From assembly GCA_040904825.1 (NCBI GenBank), contig JBBDSU010000063.1, positions 7,401-71,400 on the forward strand: a stretch of DNA of 64,000 nt, in the 5' to 3' direction. This document shows positions 51,908 to 61,754 of the stretch, piece by piece. The position numbers were made by a program, and so were the translations under genes. Below the pieces are notes generated by a model, which worked only from the letters and a program-made list of their open reading frames with translations, made no database searches and was not told the origin of the DNA. Numbering within the stretch: position 1 is the stretch's first letter; each line of letters starts with the position of its first letter. This stretch comes from JBBDSU01 sp040904825. Its GTDB lineage: Bacteria; Actinomycetota; Nitriliruptoria; Nitriliruptorales; Nitriliruptoraceae.

Positions 51908-53193
51908 TCAGCCTCGTAGATCTCGACGATAGAACGGCAAGGCGGTCACTGTCACCTCAACGTCATGGCCCCTGACGTCGGCAGTGAGCTGGGTGCCGAC
52001 ATCGGCGACGGATCGGCCGACGATCGCCATCGCGATCGGGTAGCCCAGCGTCGGTGACAATGCGCCGCTGGTGACGTCGCCAATGGAGCGGCCCTTGGCG
52101 TTGCGCAGCGTCGTGCCTTGGCGTGGTGCACGGCGGCCTTCGGCAGTCAATCCGANNNNNNNNNNNNNNNNNNNNNNNNNNNNNNNNNNNNNNNNNNNNN
52201 NNNNNNNNNNNNNNNNNNNNNNNNNNNNNNNNNNNNNNNNNNNNNNNNNNNNNNNTTGCGCAGCGTCGTGCCTTGGCGTGGTGCACGGCGGCCTTCGGCA
52301 GTCAATCCGACAAGTTGTTTCGACGGCGGCGACCCCGCCATGTGCTTGATCGCGTTGGATCCGACGAAGCGGTCCTCTAGTCGCACGATCCGTCCGAGTC
52401 CTGCTTCATACGGGTTGACCCTGCGGGTCAGTTCGTGGCCGTACAACGGCATTCCTGCTTCTAACCGCAGCGTGTCGCGGCACGCCAGACCGGCTGGGAC
52501 CGCCTCGACGCGTTCGCCTGCAATTGTCACTGCTTGCCAGACAGCCACGGCGTCACGGTTGGGCACAAACAGCTCGAAGCCGTCTTCGCCGGTGTAGCCG
52601 GTGCGTGCCACCTCGCAGGCGACCCCGCCGACCGTCGTGGCAGCGATGGCGTAGTAGCGCAGCTCATCGAGTCCGGTCGCACCACAGGTTTCCAGGATCG
52701 CGCGGGACTTGGGTCCTTGGACAGCGATCAGTGCATGGTCCTCGCGGGCGACGATGCGCGTGTCCGCGCTGCGATCAATGGACGCTCCCGCCGACGAGCA
52801 GCGTGACATCAGCTCGTCCTCGACGGTTCCAGCGTTGACCGCGTTTGCCACCACCAGAAACCGTTCAGCCTCCAGCCGGTAGACGATGAGGTCGTCGATG
52901 ATGCCACCACGCTTGTCGAGCATCATCGAGTAGCGGGCACGTCCGACCGCGATCGCCGAGATCCCCCCGAGCAGTGCTCGATCGAGTGCCCTGCCTGCTC
53001 GCGGTCCGAGCACCTCGATCTGGCCCATGTGGCCAAGGTCGAAGATGCCTGCGTGCTGGCGCACCGCGTGATGTTCAGCCAGTTCGCTGCCGTAGCGCAG
53101 TGGCATGTCCCAACCGGCGAACTCGGTGATGCTGGCACCCAACGTGGTGTGGACGTCATGCAGGGCGGTGCGACGAAGCTCGATGTCGGACAT
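51908..53193 (-). CDS. gcvT: glycine cleavage system T protein (aminomethyltransferase), split by assembly gap
   Basis: MSDIELRRTALHDVHTTLGA, ITEFAGWDMPLRY, GIFDLGHMGQIEV and RTGYTGEDGFEL are diagnostic. It transfers the methylene group to tetrahydrofolate. The 100-N gap breaks the frame, but both flanks carry the same 55 bases; joining them at this overlap gives one continuous frame of about 376 residues, the normal length, ending VTALPFYRRDLRG. ATG at 53193 shares one base with the gcvP stop (TGATG). Confidence 0.93.
52156..52255. other. assembly gap (100 N) with identical 55-base flanks inside gcvT
   Basis: The 55 bases at 52101-52155 recur exactly at 52256-52310. Both copies encode the same gcvT segment (LTAEGRRAPRQGTTLR), so the duplication and the N run are artefacts of scaffolding. 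Confidence 0.95.
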
Positions 53194-56177
53194 CAGCGGG
53201 ACTCCTCGGCAGGCTCGGCCGGTTGTGACGGCTCGGCGTCCATCTCGAACGCTTCGGGTGGTGGGCAGGCGCACACAAGGTTGCGATCACCGTGCGCACC
53301 GTCGATACGGCGCACCGGTGGCCAGTACTTGGCCAGGCGCGTGGACGGCGAGGGATACACCGCCGTCTGACGGTCATAGGGGTGGTCCCAGTCGCCTACC
53401 AGCATTTCAGCAGTATGCGGGGCGTTGACCAGCGGATTGTCGTCAACTGGCCATTCCCCAGAGGCGACACGATCGATTTCGGCGCGGATGGCCAGCATTG
53501 CCGAGCAGAACCGATCGAGTTCGGCAAGGTCTTCGCTCTCGGTCGGCTCCACCATCAGCGTGCCTGCCACCGGGAAGCTCAAGGTCGGAGCGTGGAACCC
53601 ATAGTCGATGAGACGCTTGGCAACATCTTCGGCATCGATACCCGTCTGACGGGCAAGGCCTCTCACGTCGAGGATGCATTCGTGAGCTACCAGGCCGCCC
53701 GCCCCTCGATACAGGACTGGGAAAGCCTCGTCGAGGCGTGCCGCGACATAGTTGGCAGTCAACACGGCGACCTGCGTTGCACGGGTCAGCCCGTCGATGC
53801 CCATCATGCGGATGTAGGTCCACGAGATAGGAAGGATCGACGCCGACCCGTAGGGGGCTGCCGACACGGCACCGACTGGGGTCTCACGTCGCTGCTGATC
53901 AGGGTGCGCCGGATGACCGGGCAGGAACTCGACAAGGTGTTCGGCGACGGCCACCGGACCGACACCTGGCCCCCCTCCCCCGTGAGGGATGCAGAACGTC
54001 TTGTGGAGATTGAGGTGGGAGACATCGCCGCCGAAGCGGCCCGGCTCTGCCACACCGACCAGTGCGTTGAGGTTGGCGCCATCGATGTAGACCTGGCCGC
54101 CAGCATCGTGCACCATGCGGCAGACCTCGCCGATGGTGTCCTCGTAGGCCCCGTGGGTCGACGGGTAGGTCACCATGATCGCGGCGATACGTCCCGCATG
54201 GGTGTCGAGCTTGCTGACCAGGTCGTCGATATCGATGGAGCCGTCCTCGCCGGATGCGACAACGGCCACCCGCATGCCCGCCATCGCTGCACTGGCGGCG
54301 TTCGTGCCGTGCGCACTCGACGGAATGAGGCACACATCGCGCTCGGTGTGACCTCGCGAGGCGTGATACGCAGCAATGGCCAAGAGGCCCGCGAGTTCTC
54401 CCTGTGACCCAGCGTTGGGCTGGACACTGACGGCGGCATAGCCGGTCAGTGCGGCCAGCCATTCTTCGAGTTGCACCATCATCGCGCGGTATCCGACCGA
54501 CTGCGCAGTGGGTGCAAACGGGTGAAGTTCGGCGAACTCTGGCCAAGTGATGGGCTCAAGTTCGGTCGTAGCATTGAGCTTCATCGTGCACGAGCCGAGC
54601 GGGATCATCCCTCGATCGAGTGCGTAATCACGATCGGACAGGCGCCGCAGGTATCGAAGCATTGCCGTTTCGGACTGATGATCGTGGAACACCGGATGGG
54701 TCATGAAGTCGCTCATCCGGCGCATCGACGCTGGCAACACGTCCGGTTCTGCGGCAGCGGACCGGGCTTGAGTTGCGGTCGGCAACTTGGATCCTGTCAC
54801 TCCCGCCACCGCGTTGACGACAATCGCAAGGTGCTTCTCCCGGGTCGTCTCGTCGCAGGCGATGCGCAGGTGGTCAGCATCGATGCGCCCTAGGTTGACT
54901 CCGGCAGCCTCGGCGGTATCAGCAACCTCCTCAGCCCGTCCATCGATCTTCACCAGCAGCGTGTCGAAGAAGTGCTCGTGCACGATTTGGGCGCCAACCG
55001 CACGCAGGTCGGTGGCCAGGCGGCGTGCCAGACCATGGACACGTCGGGCGATGCGACGCAGTCCATCAGGGCCATGCCACACGGCGTACATGCCGGCGAT
55101 GACGGCCAGCAACACCTGCGCAGTGCAGATGTTGGAGGTCGCCCGTTCGCGGCGAATGTGCTGCTCCCGGGTCTGCAGCGCCAGCCGATAGGCGGGACGA
55201 CCGTCGACATCGACCGACACCCCCACTAGCCGGCCGGGGAGGTTGCGTTCCAGCCCTTCACGAGTAGCGATGTAGCCGGCATGCGGGCCACCAAAGCCCA
55301 TGGGCACACCGAACCGCTGTGACGAGCCGACAGCAATGTCGGCGCCATAGTCACCCGGTGGGGTCACCACCGCCAGCGACAGCGGGTCGGCAGCAACGGT
55401 GACCATGGCCCCACGCTGGTGGGCTGCATCAACAATCGCGGAAACGTCTCTCACGCGGCCAGATGCGCCCGGCATCTGGATCACAACGCCGAAGATCTCA
55501 TTGTCGGCCAATTCGGCGTCTGGCAGGCCGTCGTCAAGGTCGACGACATCGATACCGATGCCTAGCGCTGAGCAGCGCGTCGTCAGTACCGCCAGCGTCT
55601 GGGGCAGCACGTCGGCGTCAACGATGACACGGTCGGCGAAACCTTTGGTGGCTCGGTGCATCAGCGTGACCGCTTCGGCGACGGCTGTGGCTTCGTCGAG
55701 CAGTGAGGCGTTGACGACCGGCAGGCCGGTGAGGTCACCGATGGCGGTCTGGAAGTTGAGCAACGCTTCGAGGCGGCCCTGGCTGATCTCGGGCTGGTAC
55801 GGGGTGTAGGCCGTGTACCAGGCGGGTGATTCCAGGACGTTGCGTCGGACGACTGCGGGCGTCACAGTGCCGTGGTAACCGAGGCCAATCATCGACACGT
55901 TGGGCGACGTGTCAGCGACGACGTGTCGCAACTCTTCGATGACCGCGGACTCGTCAACACCTTGCTGCAGCTCCGCAGGCAACTCATCCAAAGGGGTGGT
56001 CGACGTACGAATCCCCGCAGGCACACTGCGGTCGATCAACTCATCGAGTGAGGCGACGCCCACCACCTCAAGCATGTGGGCAATCGCCGCGTCATCGGGG
56101 CCGAGATGGCGGTCGACGAACGGTCGCCCGCCAGGAGCGTCGTCTCGGTCGGGAAGACGATCAGAAGTGTTGGGCAC
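53193..56177 (-). CDS. gcvP: glycine dehydrogenase (decarboxylating), P protein
   Basis: 994 residues, single-chain form. RHLGPDDAAIAHML at the N-terminus, SQRFGVPMGFGGPHAGY in the first half and the PLP lysine in HLNLHKTFCIPHGGGGPG in the second. It decarboxylates glycine and passes the aminomethyl group to the H protein. The GTG at 56177 begins just inside the family sequence; in-frame codons further upstream run into the riboswitch. gcvH is not adjacent and is not in the window. Confidence 0.97.
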   Translation of the reverse strand: MPNTSDRLPDRDDAPGGRPFVDRHLGPDDAAIAHMLEVVGVASLDELIDRSVPAGIRTSTTPLDELPAELQQGVDESAVIEELRHVVADTSPNVSMIGLGYHGTVTPAVVRRNVLESPAWYTAYTPYQPEISQGRLEALLNFQTAIGDLTGLPVVNASLLDEATAVAEAVTLMHRATKGFADRVIVDADVLPQTLAVLTTRCSALGIGIDVVDLDDGLPDAELADNEIFGVVIQMPGASGRVRDVSAIVDAAHQRGAMVTVAADPLSLAVVTPPGDYGADIAVGSSQRFGVPMGFGGPHAGYIATREGLERNLPGRLVGVSVDVDGRPAYRLALQTREQHIRRERATSNICTAQVLLAVIAGMYAVWHGPDGLRRIARRVHGLARRLATDLRAVGAQIVHEHFFDTLLVKIDGRAEEVADTAEAAGVNLGRIDADHLRIACDETTREKHLAIVVNAVAGVTGSKLPTATQARSAAAEPDVLPASMRRMSDFMTHPVFHDHQSETAMLRYLRRLSDRDYALDRGMIPLGSCTMKLNATTELEPITWPEFAELHPFAPTAQSVGYRAMMVQLEEWLAALTGYAAVSVQPNAGSQGELAGLLAIAAYHASRGHTERDVCLIPSSAHGTNAASAAMAGMRVAVVASGEDGSIDIDDLVSKLDTHAGRIAAIMVTYPSTHGAYEDTIGEVCRMVHDAGGQVYIDGANLNALVGVAEPGRFGGDVSHLNLHKTFCIPHGGGGPGVGPVAVAEHLVEFLPGHPAHPDQQRRETPVGAVSAAPYGSASILPISWTYIRMMGIDGLTRATQVAVLTANYVAARLDEAFPVLYRGAGGLVAHECILDVRGLARQTGIDAEDVAKRLIDYGFHAPTLSFPVAGTLMVEPTESEDLAELDRFCSAMLAIRAEIDRVASGEWPVDDNPLVNAPHTAEMLVGDWDHPYDRQTAVYPSPSTRLAKYWPPVRRIDGAHGDRNLVCACPPPEAFEMDAEPSQPAEPAEESR

Positions 56178-56219
56178 GGTATGAGGCTTTCTCGCCACAC
56201 GACAGTGGCGGGTCGGCCT

Positions 56220-56490
56220 CCCCGCTCTGTGAAGGGACCTGAGAGGTTCACCCGCGGGGCCACGCGCACTATCAGCACGCGACCTGCAGGCTTGCACCAT
56301 CGGTGAGGCGCTTCACAAGACGTGTCGCCCTGCCGGCAATCCGACAGTTGCAGCGACGCCGCTTCGCGCGCACCTGCTCTCCAGAGTGGCCTACCCCGGC
56401 GGTACTGGTGCCTGAGAGATTCCAGGGAGGTGGTTGCTCCTTCGGCGGCCGACCTAGTGACGTAACGTCACCGTCAGCGCTCTCCCGTTC
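56220..56490 (-). promoter_or_regulatory. tandem glycine riboswitch upstream of gcvP
   Basis: Two aptamers in a row. The first (about 56490-56405) has GGGAGAGCG, the core GCCGCCGAAGGAGCAA and GGAATCTCTCAGGCACC; the second (about 56390-56220) has TGGAGAGCAG, CACCGATGGTGCAAGCC and GAACCTCTCAGG. These match the conserved blocks of glycine riboswitches. A -10-like CATATT lies at 56509-56504. Binding of glycine should turn on gcvPT so that excess glycine is broken down. The 56491-56625 stretch holds nothing else recognisable. Confidence 0.93.
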
Positions 56491-56625
56491 GGGGTGAACG
56501 GCCAATATGTGTTTGTCGGGGCCACCTTAGTCGCACCGTGACCACCGATCACGCTCCTACCGTCGTCTGCGACCCAATGGCGACGGAGCCTCGTCACACA
56601 GCCGGGCATCAAGACTCACGACCGA

Positions 56626-57633
56626 CTAAGCGCTGGCCATCTTTCGCGGACGAGCAATAGCAGGCATAGGCGGGTCAACCAGGCGCTCGCGCAGCAGCAG
56701 CACGAGCGCAAACAGCACGACGCCGTACACAGCCGTGCGCAATTGCGCAAATGGCCGCAGCATTTCGTCGACGAATGCCAGCATCAGCGCCGCGGCAACC
56801 GGCCCGATCCGCGTCAGCACATCACGGCTGACGGGCACGACACGCGAGATGGCCGAGCCGATCGCCGCTCCAAGCACAGCTGCGACGATGACACGCACAT
56901 CGACGTGCGAGAATGCAAACATCGATGGATTGACGAACCCTTCGACGGACGCCCGCAATGCGCCCGACAAGGCGATCAGTGCGGAGCCGACTGCAGCCAC
57001 CCGCACCTGGGTGGCAACGAGTGGGATGCCAGCGAGCTCTGCTGCGACAACGTCATCTCGCACTGCGCGGGCCGCATGCCCCGTCGCCGATCGACTGAGC
57101 GCTGCATAGACGGCAACCGCCAACACAACCGCACCCGCTGCGACCATCACGGCAGTGGAGGAACCGATCACTCCGGCCAGTGATCGTGCCATGACGACCC
57201 GGCCGGTTTCGCCGCCCGTCAACCCTCGCGCGCCGAGCAGCACCTGAGCAAACGCCAGCGATGCGACCAGCGTGACGACACCGCTGAACATCGCACCGAG
57301 CCGCCGGCGAGCACCGATCCAAGCCAGCAGCATGCCCGCGCCGGTCGCGATGCCCACAGCGGCCACGATCGACACCGGCCACGGCCATCCAGCATCGTCA
57401 GCCAGGAGCACGAACGCATAGCCCGACACGCCGGACAGACCGCCGACGGCGAGAAACAGTTGGCCGATGCCTGCGAACAACAGATGCCAGGCGACTGCTG
57501 ACACGGCGAGCAGCAGTGCGCTGGTGGCAAGCGCCCGACCGTGGATGCCGCTTGTCAGGACCATCGTCGTGATCCCGGTCGCGGTCGCCACCAGCACGAC
57601 CGTGAGTGCGATGCTGCCGAGACGTCTCGTCAT
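56626..57633 (-). CDS. branched-chain amino acid-type ABC permease, LivM-like
   Basis: 335 residues with about nine membrane segments. GLSGVSGYAFVLLADD near the N-terminus and the SATGHAARAVRDDVVAAELAGIPL coupling loop identify the LivM family. ATG at 57633 overlaps the LivH-like stop (ATGA). The C-terminal tail is Arg/Lys-rich. Part of a five-gene importer for hydrophobic amino acids or related small carbon compounds; true substrate unknown. Confidence 0.85.
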   Translation of the reverse strand: MTRRLGSIALTVVLVATATGITTMVLTSGIHGRALATSALLLAVSAVAWHLLFAGIGQLFLAVGGLSGVSGYAFVLLADDAGWPWPVSIVAAVGIATGAGMLLAWIGARRRLGAMFSGVVTLVASLAFAQVLLGARGLTGGETGRVVMARSLAGVIGSSTAVMVAAGAVVLAVAVYAALSRSATGHAARAVRDDVVAAELAGIPLVATQVRVAAVGSALIALSGALRASVEGFVNPSMFAFSHVDVRVIVAAVLGAAIGSAISRVVPVSRDVLTRIGPVAAALMLAFVDEMLRPFAQLRTAVYGVVLFALVLLLRERLVDPPMPAIARPRKMASA

Positions 57634-58487
57634 GTCGACGGCCTGCCTACAAGCCCGCCTCTGCGCACAAGGATGGCGACAGCCGCGACGGTGAGCATGA
57701 CCACGGTGGTCATCGCCGTTCCGATCCAGGCGGTCATCGCGGCGTGCACCACCCCGAGCGCCAGACCTGCTGCCCACGCTCCCCCGACTCGGCCGAGGCC
57801 ACCAACCACCGCGACGATCAGTGCCATGACCGTCAAGTCGAAGCCGTCGGCTGCGCCGACCGATGACGACAGACCTCGAGCGATGGCGACGACCGCAGCG
57901 ATCAACCCGCTGGCGACCATGACCACGCGTCGTACAGCCGCCGGGTCAATGCCCGTCAGTTGGGCGCCTTGCTCGTCGGCACTGACCGCCCGTATCTGGC
58001 GACCCCACGAAGTCGTTGCGAGCAGGATCCAGGTGGCAGCCAGTGCAATGACCGCCACCACGAAAGCCACCAGGCTCCCGGCGCGCAGCCGAACTCCGAT
58101 CAGGTCCACAGGCATCCAGCCGACCGCCACGCTCAAGGCGGTGTAGGGCACGGTCCACACCACGAGCCCATCGATGATGAAGGCGATGGCCAGGGTCACC
58201 AACAGGCCCAGGACAACACGGGATTCGCCAGTGGTCCCCCTCAAGGGTCGCAGGACCGTTGCGTCCACTCCCCAACCGATCACGCCTCCCGCGACGAGTC
58301 CGATGGCGCAGGCAATCGGCACGCCGACTCCCGCTCCGATGAGAAGGTTGATGATCACCGCGACGATGACCACCATCTGGCCGTAGGCGAGATTGAGCAC
58401 GCCGGCAAGACCAAACACCAGCGTCATCCCGACCGCAAGCAGTGCCAGTTGCGTTCCGGCGATCAGGCCATCGACAACGATGGCCAT
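57630..58487 (-). CDS. branched-chain amino acid-type ABC permease, LivH-like
   Basis: 285 residues, about eight membrane segments. LAVGMTLVFGLAGVLNLAYGQMV and the loop TSWGRQIRAVSADEQGAQLTGID are typical. The ATG at 58487 shares one base with the LivF stop (TGATG), so the start is well fixed; an upstream in-frame extension overlaps LivF and is not used. Confidence 0.88.
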   Translation of the reverse strand: MAIVVDGLIAGTQLALLAVGMTLVFGLAGVLNLAYGQMVVIVAVIINLLIGAGVGVPIACAIGLVAGGVIGWGVDATVLRPLRGTTGESRVVLGLLVTLAIAFIIDGLVVWTVPYTALSVAVGWMPVDLIGVRLRAGSLVAFVVAVIALAATWILLATTSWGRQIRAVSADEQGAQLTGIDPAAVRRVVMVASGLIAAVVAIARGLSSSVGAADGFDLTVMALIVAVVGGLGRVGGAWAAGLALGVVHAAMTAWIGTAMTTVVMLTVAAVAILVRRGGLVGRPST

Positions 58488-59350
58488 CACGACTGCGCAC
58501 CTGTGTGCTCGTCCGACTTCTCGTTGCGTTGGCCAGAGACCCCTGCATAAATCTGCCACAACCGCTGATCGTCGGCGACCGCGTGCGGGTCGCCGTCAGC
58601 GACGATCCTGCCTGCCGACATGACAAGTGCTCGATCTGCAAGCGCAAGGACAGGGTGGGGTTGTTGCTCGACGACCAACACGGTGGTGCCGTGCTCGCGG
58701 CACCATGCCTCGATGGCCTGATACAGGTCTGCGATGACCGTCGGCGCCAGTCCGGTCGAGGGTTCATCGAGGATCAGCAGATTTGGTTCAGCAACCAGTG
58801 CGCGCGCCAGGGCGAGCATCTGTTGCTCGCCTCCGCTCATCGTCGAGGCGGCCTGTCGACGGCGTTCTGCAAGGCGTGGAAATACCGCCAGCACACGTTC
58901 GATAGCGCCACGCATGTCGGCACGTGTGGCGCCACGGGACGTGCCTCGTGCGGTATCGCGAGCGGTGTCTCGTGCGGTGGCCGCTGTGGCGACCGGTGTG
59001 CAGGTGAGTGTGCGGTGGTCTCCACGTGCCTTCTCGGCTGCCAGGCGGAGGTGATCGTGGACATGCATGTCGCCGAACAGGTGCCTGTCAGCTGGCACCA
59101 GACGGATGCTTCTGCGCGCGATGCGAGTTGCGCTCCATTGCGTCACATCCTCGCCCCACAGCATGATCCGTCCAGCTAGCGGCCGCTGCAGGCCGGCAAT
59201 GGCGTGCACCAGGGCAGTCTTGCCGGCACCGTTTGCTCCGAGCAGTGCTGTCACCGAGCCTTGTTCAAGGGTGAGATCCACGTCGTGCACAACCGGCAGT
59301 GGTCCGTAACCGGTGACGAGTCCAGCAACAACAAGGTGAGGATCGGTCAC
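58487..59350 (-). CDS. branched-chain amino acid-type ABC ATPase, LivF-like
   Basis: 287 residues. Walker A GANGAGKTALV, signature MSGGEQQML, Walker B LLILDEPSTGLAP and the H-loop region are intact. Between the Q-loop region (VPADRHLFGDM) and the signature lies an insert of about 30 residues with a four-residue repeat TARD-TARD-TARG-TSRG, absent from ordinary LivF. GTG at 59350 overlaps the LivG stop (GTGA). Confidence 0.88.
   Translation of the reverse strand: MTDPHLVVAGLVTGYGPLPVVHDVDLTLEQGSVTALLGANGAGKTALVHAIAGLQRPLAGRIMLWGEDVTQWSATRIARRSIRLVPADRHLFGDMHVHDHLRLAAEKARGDHRTLTCTPVATAATARDTARDTARGTSRGATRADMRGAIERVLAVFPRLAERRRQAASTMSGGEQQMLALARALVAEPNLLILDEPSTGLAPTVIADLYQAIEAWCREHGTTVLVVEQQPHPVLALADRALVMSAGRIVADGDPHAVADDQRLWQIYAGVSGQRNEKSDEHTGAQS
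58925..58972 (-). repeat. 12-base in-frame tandem repeat in the LivF-like gene
   Basis: About four diverged copies of a 12-base unit encode TARD, TARD, TARG and TSRG within the extra insert. Confidence 0.7.
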
Positions 59351-60219
59351 GATTCGTCCACCTGGCGGGCGGGATTCTGCTGATCGGTCCTCTGCAGATC
59401 TAGGCTCTGCCAATCGGTGTCCTGCCGATCTGTGTCTTGCGGATCTGTGCCCTGCCCATCCGGGCGCATCGCCGCACCAGGCGTGACTTGTCCTGGACCG
59501 AGGTAGGCACGCTGCACAGCCGCGTCAGCAAACACCTCAGCAGGCGACGCCGAAGCGATCGTGTGCCCGTGGTCGATGACCACGACCGTGGTGGCCAAGC
59601 GGTGCACTGCCCCGAGCACATGTTCGACGAGCACGATCGCGCTTGACGAGGATCGCGCGACCGCCTCGATCAGGCCAGCTTGATCGTCAACTTCACCCGG
59701 CGCTAAACCTGCCATCGGTTCGTCGAGGAGCAGGACCTTCGGCGCGATCGCCAGTGCGCGAGCCAGCGCGACGAGTCTCCGTTCACGCAAAGTGAGATTG
59801 CCCACGGCCTTGTCGGCGCTCGGCACGGCATCCGATAGTTCGGCGAGCATCGCCAGGATCGCCGTCGCCCCTTGACGGGCATCGGCAAGATTGTGATCTG
59901 GCAGCATCCCAACAGCGACATCGTCACGAACATCCATCGAAGCAAACACCCGCGGACGTTGAGTAACCATGGCAACCCCTGCCCGGCGGATCTCATCGGG
60001 CCGCCGTCGGCGAAGATCAACCCCATCCAACGTCAATGCGTCGCAGTGGGTGGGTTGCACAAGCCCGGCGATGCAGGCCAGTGCAGTGCTCTTACCGGCG
60101 CCGTTAGGTCCCACGAGCGCGACGATCTCGTTGGGTCCAACCTGCAGGTCGAAGTTGACGAGCGCCGGCAGACCACCAAACCGTTTGGTCACGCCGCGTA
60201 CATCAAGCATCGCCATCAT
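59347..60219 (-). CDS. branched-chain amino acid-type ABC ATPase, LivG-like
   Basis: 290 residues. Walker A GPNGAGKSTAL, Walker B VLLLDEPMAGLAP and the LivG-type end of the domain are clear. The signature reads LTLRERRLVALARA, a strong departure from LSxGQ that is seen in some LivG proteins. The last 40 residues are a Gln/Asp-rich tail built of five-residue repeats (DPQDT, DRQDT and similar) with no counterpart in normal LivG. Acts with LivF on the permease pair. Confidence 0.86.
   Translation of the reverse strand: MMAMLDVRGVTKRFGGLPALVNFDLQVGPNEIVALVGPNGAGKSTALACIAGLVQPTHCDALTLDGVDLRRRRPDEIRRAGVAMVTQRPRVFASMDVRDDVAVGMLPDHNLADARQGATAILAMLAELSDAVPSADKAVGNLTLRERRLVALARALAIAPKVLLLDEPMAGLAPGEVDDQAGLIEAVARSSSSAIVLVEHVLGAVHRLATTVVVIDHGHTIASASPAEVFADAAVQRAYLGPGQVTPGAAMRPDGQGTDPQDTDRQDTDWQSLDLQRTDQQNPARQVDES
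59377..59466 (-). repeat. 15-base in-frame tandem repeat, six copies, in the LivG-like 3' end
   Basis: Six consecutive 15-base units (for example CTGCCAATCGGTGTC and CTGCCGATCTGTGTC on the plus strand) encode DGQGT, DPQDT, DRQDT, DWQSL, DLQRT and DQQNP. Confidence 0.85.
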
Positions 60220-60252
60220 GCCGCCCTGATGCCGAAAGACAGATCCTGGCGA

Positions 60253-61521
60253 TCACGGTACGTGGGGCGTCAGCGGTTCCGGTCGAAAAATCACCTGCGG
60301 ATACCAGTTCGCGCCGGGGTTGACACCTGCGGGAGGGTCTTGACGGCGCAGCAAGGTCAGTGATGGTTGCGCGTCCGCCAATTCACCCCACTGGGTCCAC
60401 GACAGATCCCAGGCGTAGCCCGGCAGCGCAAAAGAATGCTCGCGCAGATAGTCGCCGATGGCTTCAGGATCAGTCGTGCCAAGCTCTTCGATCGCTTCGG
60501 CGACCATCAGTACCTGCCCGTAGCCGGACACCGCGTCGTCTTCCATGAACGTGCCGAACCGTTCGTGATACCGCGTTGCCAGCGCGATGTAGTCAGGGTC
60601 GTCGTAGTCCGCGCAGGTGAAATCGACGTAGCGATCAAACGCTGCATCGCCGACCGTTTCGATCACGGCTGCCGCCGGCGAGTTCGATCCGGTCACGTAG
60701 GCCTCAAGGCCCAATTCGGCCGCCTGCCGGGTGAGAGGCAGCGCGCCCGGAGGGTGTCCCGTCGCGATGATCAATTCCGGGTCGATGTCAGCCAGTCGCC
60801 GCAGGTAAGGGGTGAACTCTCGCTCTCCGACTGGTGCGACCTCGATGACCAGCGTCACGTCCAAGGCGGCGAACCGCGCCAGGATCGCTTCTTGGATCGC
60901 CCGTCCCCATTCGTAGTCGGCAATCACCACACCGACCCGGGTGATGCCCTCCTGTTCGATGAATGCCACGATGGGTTCAAGGTTCATCGGCGCGGCAGGC
61001 AGACACGTGCGGAACGTCGATCGGCTGTCGGCTGACAGAATGCGATCCGATCCTGCTTTGACGAGGAACAACGGCACTCGCCGGTCCTCGGCAACCCTGG
61101 CCGCAGCCAGTGCGACATCAGAAGAGATGATCCCGCCAACAGCCACGACTCCGGACCGATCGATGAGGCCGCGAAGTGCTGTAACCGCTTCTTCTGCAGC
61201 GCCTTGCGTGTCTCGTTCGACCAGCGTCAAAGGGCGGCCAGCCACGCCCCCGTCGGCGTTGATGTCGTCAACCGCAAGCTGCATGCCGTTGCGTGCAGGA
61301 ATTCCCCAGATGGCGAACGGGCCGGTCAGCTCACCCAGGAAGCCCAACGCGATCGGTTCCTCGTCCGGAGTTGATGTGCAGCCAGCGGCGATGAGTCCGG
61401 CCACCAGGACAAACCCAACCACGCCCGTACGCCAGGGACGCAGGCGCCCACGATCCCGCACATTCCGGGCGCTGCGCCCGTTCGATCGATACGCCGTGGC
61501 CACTGCAAGCTCCTTATTCAC
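60253..61521 (-). CDS. branched-chain amino acid-type substrate-binding lipoprotein
   Basis: 422 residues in the longest form. A basic N-terminus, a hydrophobic segment and the lipobox LIAAGC with Cys48 predict a lipid-anchored extracytoplasmic protein. The mature part has the periplasmic-binding fold of the LivK/LivJ type (LGFLGELTGPFAIWGIPARNGMQLAVDDINADGGVAGRPLTLV and VGGIISSDVALA). The first 25 residues are unusually long for a signal, so an internal start is possible. First gene of the importer operon and divergent from the carboxylase gene; the 233 bases between contain no recognised element. Confidence 0.87.
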   Translation of the reverse strand: MNKELAVATAYRSNGRSARNVRDRGRLRPWRTGVVGFVLVAGLIAAGCTSTPDEEPIALGFLGELTGPFAIWGIPARNGMQLAVDDINADGGVAGRPLTLVERDTQGAAEEAVTALRGLIDRSGVVAVGGIISSDVALAAARVAEDRRVPLFLVKAGSDRILSADSRSTFRTCLPAAPMNLEPIVAFIEQEGITRVGVVIADYEWGRAIQEAILARFAALDVTLVIEVAPVGEREFTPYLRRLADIDPELIIATGHPPGALPLTRQAAELGLEAYVTGSNSPAAAVIETVGDAAFDRYVDFTCADYDDPDYIALATRYHERFGTFMEDDAVSGYGQVLMVAEAIEELGTTDPEAIGDYLREHSFALPGYAWDLSWTQWGELADAQPSLTLLRRQDPPAGVNPGANWYPQVIFRPEPLTPHVP

Positions 61522-61754
61522 CTGTGGCAGCGTGCTCGACGAATCGTCTCGCCATCGAGCGATGCCAACGTCATGGGTGCAGGTGGCCGGAACCTAGTGG
61601 CTCCCCATCTGCTGGCACACGTAAGGCCGTGTCTACCGTAGAGAACTTGACGCCGGTGTCAGGTTTTGTACCTGCTCGGGTAGCGTGCCGGGTCAACCCG
61701 GCAGCCGACAACCGGCGAGCCCTGGCACCTGGCAACGTTCGACCCGGAGGATGG

